A stretch of DNA of 64,000 nucleotides from Argyresthia goedartella (Eukaryota > Arthropoda > Insecta > Lepidoptera > Argyresthiidae), in the NCBI GenBank assembly GCA_949825045.1, contig OX463829.1, positions 6,386,001 through 6,450,000 on the forward strand, read 5' to 3'. Below are positions 56,036 to 64,000 of this stretch, piece after piece (the first letter of the stretch is position 1; each line of letters begins with the position of its first letter). Under the pieces are notes generated by a model. The model did not search any database, was not told where the DNA came from, and was given only the letters and a program-made list of their open reading frames with translations. The position numbers and the translations under genes were made by a program.

Positions 56036-59000
56036 GACTAAAATAGCTGAAAAAGTGGAAATCCCTGTCCTCACGAGATGTTGCCTCTGCGTGCCTCTAA
56101 GAATAGGTTTAGTAGCTTACGCGTATATCAATCTGGTAAGTTCATTGATATTATTTTTACAAACATTAACATACAGACATACATTTTTTCTTGTGTCAGT
56201 TATGTGCATTGAAGAAATGATGAAAAATAAGAGAAATACAATTCACAAATACTTTTGTCTGGCCGCAAGATTAAGAGCGAAATCTACAGAAATCTAACGC
56301 ATCCTTACATCAATTTTGTTTATGTAGATGTTTGGAAGCCTATATGTTAATTATCACAATATGAAAATGCTCGTATTTTTATGCATAGGTACAAACGATA
56401 TCGCATAAAATTTATTATCTCGGGTCCGTGCGGTCCGATAGAAAAGTTCGACATGTCGAATCTTGTATTCTTCTGAAGCTTTACAAATTTTATGTTGAGA
56501 ATTTTTAAATCTTACTTTAGGTTGTTAAGTCTAAAATGATCGCTCATTCATTCAAATCGCATAAGAAATTACAATTCTAGGTTTAACCTTAAAACTACAT
56601 ACCTACAGTGCCTACTTTAATAGCTAATCAAACTTTTGAGTCTTTTTGCCAAAACGACCTAAAGAAAATAAATTAATTTTTTTTATTATTAATTATGAAT
56701 GTGGCTTTAAACCTTATCGAATTGTAGAGCCAGTTACTCTCTCTACTACTAACTCGTTTCGGCAAATAGACTATAAAGGAGAACACATCTTTATATATAG
56801 CTAAACTACGCCTCATATTAATACACACCCTCTCTCATTTCAGCTGCTTACCCTAGTCGTGACCGGCCTCCTGTCCTACTACATATCGTACCTCCGGCAC
56901 ATACACTCACAGACCTCAGAGTCGGACTCATTGGACAACTCGGACGTCTCGGAGTACCCGCGGCTGGTCGCTGACGTCGGTGCGCTGGTGTTAGAGACTG
57001 TTATGACGTTAGTCTTCATATATGCTCTACATAAGGTAAATAGTCATAATCATGGTTGTAGAAACTCTTGTATTATCTGTGGCCCCACACTAGGATACCC
57101 TGTGCTGTGTACCAGAAAGAGATCCATCTAAAAAGCGAGCCCAAGTGCCAAGACCTAAATAAAATAAATAAATATATATAAATATTAGAGAACAATCTTA
57201 CACAAATCGAACTATACCCTTATTCACATAACAACGAAGTGAAATGACATGCAGTTTCAGTGTTACCGCTTTTTGGTAGAAAAAAAATTGTGATGGGGTT
57301 AAGAATGATTTAGTTCATTCTATTGTCTCAATTATATCTTATTGACTGCATTAAACAAGCTATACTATGAATAAAATTAAAAGCAACATGTTTTCATACC
57401 ATTGCGGTTAACGAGAGGGAGAATAGCGTTAATCAGTCAGCATTAGGCATAACTTTTCTTACTCATTATTACTATTACTCACAAAAAGTGGAAACAGTTT
57501 GCTTCTGCTACCTCAAATGGAAATAAAGCGTTATGCAATCTAATGTCACAGTAAATTGTGACAAACATTCATTACAAGTTCTGATTGTAAAGAATCACTC
57601 TATTCAAAATATACAGCTTTTCATTCCATTTAGAATGAATGAGAACATCATTACCAAACTGTACATGGCAACATTATTTCAAGAATTGACATTTGATGTT
57701 GTCAGTTTACTTAGTTTTTATGTGAATAAGGGTATAGAGGGCCATAGTAAGCTCAATAAGGCTTGTGCAATGGGTACTAGACGACGATATATTTCATAGA
57801 GATAAATACTTTTGTAAATGCATAGAAAACATAATAAACAAATATTCATGCTCATCACACAAATATAAGCCCCTACCGGGTTTCGCACCCTGGACGATCA
57901 GCTTCGTAGGCAGCGTCACTACCCACTAGGCTAAACCGGTCGTCCTAAAGCTTATCTTGAGTATTCCAACCCGGGATCGCTAACTTGGAGGCAGAGCCGT
58001 ACACTCACCGGCTACCATATTTACCACTACTACTGAGCCTATTTACGTAGGTACCTATATTGCATGCAAAGCTGTCTTTCATCGGCAGTTTTCATTGTTT
58101 ACGGTAACTGTAGGTTACAAGTATGTTGCAACAATACCTTAGAATACGCGGACATGCCATAAAACCCAGCAAATTACACAGACGAAGCTACAAAATCTGG
58201 TTTACAAACGGCGTGTCACTTACTTGCCACACATAATTCTCGTGATTTATTCGCCATTTTCGGTGTTTATAGAAGACAGTGAATATGAGAGGCAGGAGCC
58301 TGTCCCAATCTTTATATCAGGCTATTCTTTCTACGTTTATCTATCGGTTTTAGAAAATAATTGCCATAATTTATTATTCGTCCTATCTAGTATATTGTAT
58401 ACAGATCGTATCATATTGATCATTTCATAACTAATATTACAAAATCTCACTGTCAGTCACCACATCGTTTGATAAACACAAGCACCTCAACTTGACACTC
58501 GGTCTACAGTACAATTAATTGCGGAAACAGTTGGTGCAATCTCGTCTTGCAATCAAGTTGATTCCTCTGTCTTGCAGTATCATGTTAGCATGAACACGTG
58601 TACAAGTTACGTAACGTGACCGGTAATGACTGCATTTAGTATAACCCGCTATGATCTTTAATAAGGCACGGTTGGAATGACAGCTCGGGTTTCCCTTTCG
58701 CAACACAATACTTGTTTTTCCACGTACTCATATAGGTACTTGAAAAAACTAAACTATATAGGGTTTAGGTAACAGAAAATCAAGAAAATGACATGGCCAT
58801 TTGGATCATGCTATTTCGCATGCTTTCAGGCGTAACTGGGTCCCGGCAAGTCCCGGCAAGTCGGAAATCCAGGGGTAAAGATATAATTTTGTGTGTAGCA
58901 GATACCCTTACGTTGCATTTTACTTGAGCACTAGTTTGTCAGAATTCTGCCATTATACATACACATAACTATATATGTTTTCACACGAATTGTTGAGTTC

Positions 59001-61129
59001 AGGCGCGAACTTAACAAATCAAACGACGACGGAACCAATTGAACACCGAAGAGCTATCATATTTCAAGCTGTGTTGGATGAGTTCGTTACTTAGTATTGA
59101 CAATTTGAGAATCACACCGATTGTCTGTGACCTCACACATGGATCTAAAATTGCTCACGTCCGTGGGAAACACTTGGATCCCATCACCCTACACCTTCTC
59201 CTGGGTAGTGCAGGTTCGCAAGAGAACCTGACCAAATTGTGATCTTTAAAATTCACTTGATACTGGCTGAATTAACCTCAAAAGAGGTTTAGCACGCCAT
59301 TTATGAAATAAAAACAAGAAAATCAAGAAAAAATATACCTATCCATTGTCTTACTATCCATCACGTCTCCGTATTTCAGAAACACGTGTTCCTGATGAAG
59401 GTGTACCTCTATTTCGAGATCATATTCTCGATCCTGGGCTTCGTGTACAGTCTCGCCTTCCTGACCAGGGAGACGGCCAGCGAGCTGTTCCTCATACTGT
59501 TCCAAATGAGTAAGTTATAACCCGCCAAAGTAAACTTGCCATCCGCGATGAACGCGATTTGCCCTTCCTTCCTCTCTCGCTCGACCACGGCGTAGAAAAC
59601 CATCTGTTTCTTCTGTTCTGTGAGTAGGGCAGCGAAGGACGCTATGACGTCTTCAGAGTGAGGTGCCAAGTTTACTTCGGCTGGTAGTATAAAGATACCT
59701 TATGGTATTGGGGTATATCTTTCGGTCTTAGATGCACATATCTATACTCGCATTACTAATCTATAAATATAAAATCGAAAAGATTACAAATGCGAGTTTA
59801 CATACATAATAAATGCCATTGCCAACATCATTACTTTGTTTACATAAAATCGACAACATTACTAATGCGAGTTTACATACATAATTTTCCTAACGTCATT
59901 TCCCCAGAAGTTGAAAATACAGCCCCATTTCGTCTCACGGTTCGATGATAAAGTCGAATTTCAAAAAGTTTTGTTGGACCACCCAACATCCCATCTGCAG
60001 GTGAAAAAAAAAATATCCTGCCGTACACAGGATAGAAGGTTATTAGAGGATCCACTTATAAACCGAAGAAATAAATAAATAAGATTTATAAATTTCACCA
60101 AGGATGTACCTATGTTTGAAGTATGTTTTTTTACCCGAAGGGATCCAAACGGGACCCTAAAGGCTCTACCGGATCAACCCAATTAGGTAGAGAGCTGAAA
60201 TTTTCACAGCGGGTGTATTTCTATTGCCGCTATAACAACAAATAATGAAACATACCGGTTTACCCTTACAAGAAATTATTGGTATGGTCATTTTCTTAGC
60301 CATTTTGTTTTATTTGTTTATCGGTGAACTGAACTGGACTCTCCCGATTTTCACGGAAAAGATCTTTAATTGCGGGTATTGAGTTTTGTTCTTAGTTATT
60401 AGATAAGATTAATAATTGCTCATTCGAATTATAACAAACAATATTTAGTTTTTTATCATATTTGATTTTATTTCTGTCAATGATTCAATGAGTAAAGAGT
60501 TTCGTTAACCTGAGTACACAGCCTTGAATGTAGTCCTACCTAGTATTTAATATTTTATTATTAAAAATTAAAAAGGTATGTATACTCGTACAAAAGATTG
60601 TTGTTTTAGGTTTTCCGTGTGCATGGAATGAACCCTTCGTGTGCCCGACGACGTCCTACTCGCACTTGACCAGTTTTATTTAAAATATAATGTACCCTGT
60701 TATAAAGCGTTTTAAAATCAATGCAATTTTTAAAAGCCTTCAACTGTTCGTCGCAGTGATTTAGGATATTGCTTATGCGTGGCTTGAAGCACGGAGCTCT
60801 TTCAGCTTAAACCAAAATCTTTACATACATTTTAACCCATCACAAGTAAAAACTCAACGTCATTAGTGAAGTAATAACTTCAAAATTATACTTTTTCCCA
60901 TATGAGGTCGCAGCAGAGTAACTACGTCTAGCAAGTAATTCAATGCTCGAATTTACATGACAAGCGGCAGGCCATCATTAGCGATATTTCACTCTTCTTA
61001 TCAACATTTTGTTTCCCTTTTATTCCAGCTCTGCAAATTTATCTGGCGATTCTGATCAGGAGCTCAATTATCAAGATGGAGAGGGATGGATCTGTAAAGT
61101 ACACCAGAGAAAATGATGCGACAGTGTAG
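56036..61129 (+). CDS. Gene 2: exons 2-5 of a four-transmembrane protein (LAPTM/DUF4728-like)
   Basis: Exons are 56036-56135, 56844-57035, 59380-59509 and 61029-61129 (stop TAG at 61127). Every junction has a good acceptor (TTTTCAG, ATTTCAG, ATTTCAG, ATTCCAG) and donor (GTAAGT, GTAAAT, GTAAGT), and all phases match. With the candidate first exon at 27253 the protein has 183 residues. Four hydrophobic helices are visible: after the Cys-rich RCCLCVPLRIGLVAYAYINL, around VADVGALVLETVMTLVFIYA, around KVYLYFEIIFSILGFVYSLA, and around ELFLILFQMTLQIYLAILI. A polar loop rich in Ser and Asp follows helix 1. The Cys-pair-plus-RxG start resembles insect LAPTM/DUF4728-like membrane proteins; this is inferred from recall, and no enzymatic residues are seen. 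The last two exons align with gene 1. A MITE sits 21 bp after the stop. Confidence 0.85.
57049..57165 (-). repeat. SINE-1 fragment in intron 3 of gene 2
   Basis: CCCCACACTAGGATACCCTG and GTGCCAAGACC match the tail of SINE-1 in reverse. Confidence 0.6.
57166..57840. other. Intron 3 of gene 2, no further features
   Basis: The 88-codon frame at 57533-57799 shows no motif and no codon pattern that sets it apart from intron sequence. Confidence 0.4.
57842..57946 (-). repeat. SINE-2 copy, reverse
   Basis: GGGTTTCGCACCCTGGACG, CTTCGTAGGCAGCGTCACTA and CTAGGCTAAACCGGTCG correspond to the head of the copy at 40055. Confidence 0.75.
57947..59379. other. Remainder of intron 3 of gene 2
   Basis: Unique-looking AT-rich sequence with no coding structure. 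A short direct repeat GTCCCGGCAA occurs twice at 58841-58861. Confidence 0.4.
59517..59690. repeat. Small fold-back repeat in intron 4 of gene 2
   Basis: CCGCCAAAGTAAACTTGCC near 59522 pairs with GGTGCCAAGTTTACTTCGGC near 59662. It begins about 10 bp after the exon-4 donor. Confidence 0.5.
60125..60262 (+). repeat. Family B repeat, 5' fragment
   Basis: ACCCGAAGGGATCCAAACGGGA and TTTCTATTGCCGCTATAACA. A matching 3' fragment (ATGAACCCTTCGTGTGCCCG, CACTTGACCAG) lies at 60625-60676, so one copy may have been split by about 360 bp. Confidence 0.6.
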
Positions 61130-61142
61130 CCTAAACACTAAA

Positions 61143-61914
61143 CCTACAAGGGTAGCGACGACTTTTGTCAAATACTATTTTCGTCAAACGCTTCTTCGGT
61201 TAAGTACTTTAATAGTCAAGCCCTTTTTTGACAAAAGCAGCGTTCAAAGAAAGATGGCATTGCAAATTGACAACAAGTTGATTGATAATAATTTATTTAT
61301 GTTTTTGATGTTTTTAAAAAGGAAAAAGAAAGGTTACTTTTATAAAAATAAAATTTGAAAACAACTGTTGGAACCTCAATAAGGACAGAAATCGAAAGAA
61401 GTTATAAAAGATGCAAAAATTGAGAAATATATTGAAAATTTGATCAGAAGAACCATAAACGTTCAAAAATGTCTAACGCGGCTAGGCTAGGCGCCATATT
61501 TTACAGGCTGTAAAGTATGGCGTTATATAATATCCGCTCTATAATAAAATGTACAAAATCAGATTGGAAGTTATCCGCCGTGATGGCTTTGGCGACCATC
61601 ACAAAACAGAGGATTCATGTCAATTGTAACTTTTTTCATCAATATTAGTGTTATTTTTACTTAGTCTGTGACTGTTGTGTACCCACGTGGTGGATAAAAA
61701 ACATAATATCTACACATTTTACTATTACAAGCTGGGCTAGTAAATTGTAGTACCAAAGTTAGGTTACCATCATCTAGAATTGAAGGTAACTATACAAAAG
61801 CGCCCTAGACGATTACTGTTTTTGACGAAAAAAGGGCTTGACGATTATAGTACTTGACCAAAGAAGCGTTTAAATAAAACAGTATTCGGCGAAAGTCGTC
61901 GCTGCGCCTACAAG
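61143..61914. mobile_element. MITE with 8-bp TSD in the 3' UTR of gene 2
   Basis: CCTACAAG occurs at 61143-61150 and 61907-61914. The element between (61151-61906, 756 bp) has long imperfect inverted ends: GGTAGCGACGACTTTTGTCA at the left pairs with GGCGAAAGTCGTCGCTGCG at the right, and inward TTAATAGTCAAGCCC pairs with GGGCTTGACGATTATAG. An 8-bp duplication fits hAT- or P-type mobilisation. No coding capacity. Confidence 0.85.
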
Positions 61915-63183
61915 ACCTGTTTTAGAAATGCAGGTCTACAATTGTGGATAAATTACTCAACGTCCATCTTAAATCAGCAATGAAAACTGATACGTGATTT
62001 GGTGCCTTATTCAAGATCTATACTAAATTAACTATTTTATGTTACAATGTTAGTTGTGTTACAGTTATTTACAACAGCTATTTACGTAAAGTAAACATTT
62101 CGGGACCCCGAATACCGCGTAGTCTAATTTATAAGCCTTTTTAAGAATTTGTATGAAAACACTGTGACATTATGTATGCAGAATTGTTTCAAAATGTATA
62201 GAATTATGTTTTTAGACAGATTTTCTTAAGATGAGGAAGTTGTAGTAATATTTTAAGAATGGTTACCAATAGATTTTTGAATATATTTTTAAAGGAATTC
62301 AAATAACATCAAGGAATAATTGAGATAAAATTATACTACGCCGATTTCATGTACTTCTGAGACAACTCTTCTAAAGCTAACTTTCCACTTTTATATTGTA
62401 AATTGTAATGATTTTATTCGGTATTAATTTTATAAAGTCAGTGGATCTTTTCAAATTAAACTTAGATCTTAATCACTTCTAAAGAACATTTTCGATTTAA
62501 TGAAAATTACCACATTTGTATTTCAATTCTCATCAACATATCAAGTAGTGGAAATCAGTTTTGTGGCCAGTTACCGACTGCTGTTAACAAATTAGGACAT
62601 GTAAATATAGCAAGTAGGAGGTAGATTTATTTTATATAATTACATTAGCATTTATGCCAAATATATTAATTTTACCTAATGTCGCTGTATTATTCCCGGT
62701 TTCATTTTATAAACATTCAAAGAAAGGCTATTTTGTTGCAATATAAAAACGGTTTTATTTAGAGACTCGTTTAAAAGACACAATTCATAAATAGCTAGTA
62801 CACTATAAACTATTACTATAATACAATAGCACCTATAGGCTTTTCGGGTAAGCGTTGCAATAGCGGTCAACGACTCCTATCTACCACTGTACGCTCATGA
62901 TTGGGTTAGCGATACTTACTGACAGCATTCGAAATTACTGCATGTTTACCGACCGTTACCATGATTACCATGTATGATTCGGTTTGCAGTAGCAGTCGTG
63001 TCAATGACCGCTATAGCAACACCCCGCATAGACTATGTATTATTACGTTACTACACGCCTAAGTTAACCAGGCAACTCGCTCTGATGACTTCATAATGTG
63101 CTTCATAACTTCCGTCACTGTCCTACTGACGCGTCGTGGGCGAGAGATACCGCGGGAAACGCATTCCTCGCGGCATTAACTTA
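61915..63183. other. Sequence downstream of gene 2; probable 3' UTR then intergenic
   Basis: It continues the transcript side of gene 2 after the MITE. I cannot place the polyadenylation site. No other gene is visible. Confidence 0.4.
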
Positions 63184-63450
63184 GGGCTAGTATTTAATCG
63201 CACATCGAAAATACTGATTTGCACAGCAAAAAAGGATCAGCAAAAACACTTTTTATGTTTTAAATATTTTATGTGTACTCAAGTATATCTTTTAAGTATT
63301 TTTTGTTGTTCTTGAATGTTCAAACTAACACGAAGATTAAAGGGGGCTTCGCTTCGCTCACCCCCTTTACCCATCACCTAAGCAGCAGCATTTTGCCCTG
63401 ATATTTGCCGTGCAAATCAGTATTTTTGATGTGCAGTTTAATATTTCCCC
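63184..63450. repeat. Fold-back repeat with ~43-bp arms
   Basis: TATTTAATCGCACATCGAAA with AATACTGATTTGCACAGC on the left pairs with GCCGTGCAAATCAGTATTTT with TGATGTGCAGTTTAATATTT on the right. Confidence 0.7.
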
Positions 63451-64000
63451 TTAGTAAGTATGTTATGTTTAGTGCAAATGTCATTCATCAAAATATAACT
63501 ATAGTACATTGTTGTAGAGGTTAGAAAGAGAGCTATAGATGGACTTGTGAGTTTGAGGGCCGATCTGTCGTAGGTTAGGCCCTCGAAGGGACGAGTCCAT
63601 CTGTAGAATTTTTGCCGAGACATTACATTACATTACATATAACTTTCGCGACTACTGCGAGGAAATTAAAATCAAATAAAATCATCGCCTTTAATTATTA
63701 AGAACCTTATATTTAATTAAAATGAATATGCGGTTCCAATAATTCAACAAGTTAAAAAAATGACTTCAAGTTCAAACCCCATTTCCCTTCCTTCTGGTCG
63801 GGTTGCGATTGTAGTATCATGAAAGTCCTCATCAAAACAAGAGAGCAAGAGCTGCACGGAACCACAAACCAAAAATGTCATCTGTATACATATATATTTT
63901 GTATTTTTGTTGTTTTTTTTTAAAAGCTGAATCAATTTTGCTGAAATTTATAAGGGACCTCTAAAGTATGATCCACCAATTAAAACAAGAATCATCAAAA
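63451..64000. other. Window end, no gene recognised
   Basis: AT-rich sequence. A local inverted pair, TAGATGGACTTGTGAGTTTGAGG at 63535 on and CCTCGAAGGGACGAGTCCATCTG at 63581 on, is visible. Nothing else was identified. Confidence 0.4.

Noticed and set aside
1..64000. CRISPR arrays, bacterial operons, rRNA genes
   Set aside because: No regularly spaced direct repeats with unique spacers, no Shine-Dalgarno-led gene clusters and no rRNA-like segments; the window is eukaryotic.

Overview
This window is eukaryotic and almost certainly from a moth or butterfly (Lepidoptera). It is AT-rich, its genes have short spliced exons, and it is packed with transposable elements. Several dispersed repeats, such as the one carrying a run of GTCC units and ending in a CTTGGCCGG-like terminus, are of a kind I recall from lepidopteran genomes; I had no database to confirm this. 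I see no bacterial operons, CRISPR arrays, rRNA or true tRNA genes.

Host genes. Two tandem, same-strand (+) paralogues encode small four-transmembrane proteins. Gene 1 contributes only its last two coding exons (5565-5694 and 6303-6397); the rest lies upstream of the window or was not found. Gene 2 has core exons at 56036-56135, 56844-57035, 59380-59509 and 61029-61129. A phase-compatible first exon lies at 27253-27281, giving a 183-residue protein and a 28.7 kb first intron full of transposons. The penultimate exon is 130 nt in both genes and their encoded segments align, so the pair looks like a tandem duplication.

Mobile DNA, left to right. 130-5070: a decayed region bounded by inverted ~260 bp repeats, holding a Helitron-type helicase fragment, a fold-back repeat and remnants of an unidentified protein with a Cys-rich tail. 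6525-8693: a hAT element with 35-bp identical terminal inverted repeats (TIRs) but a ruined transposase. 10.1-11.55 kb: two fold-back MITEs. 11.8-16.2 kb: a decayed LINE, then an IS630/mariner-like transposase pseudogene interrupted by an R2-type LINE fragment. 17.2-18.45 kb: a decayed KRBA2-like integrase. 19658-24747: an apparently intact P-superfamily transposon. 28-47 kb: dispersed repeats, SINEs, LINE fragments and hairpins. 48408-55975: a young BEL/Pao LTR retrotransposon. 61151-61906: a MITE in the 3' untranslated region of gene 2.

Most notable. (1) The P-like element has an exact 8-bp target-site duplication, identical 20-bp TIRs and a six-exon transposase frame of 947 codons with a complete THAP zinc finger; two of its small exons are tandem duplicates. 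(2) The BEL/Pao element sits 60 bp upstream of the exon-2 splice acceptor of gene 2, in the same orientation, with LTRs about 99% identical. (3) Perfect hairpins lie at 41334-41401 and 47213-47476. (4) The long inverted-repeat element at the left edge carries a coding remnant I cannot assign to a named family.

All calls come from reading the sequence by eye. Family names rest on recalled motifs, repeat boundaries are approximate unless a TSD is quoted, and splice sites are predictions.
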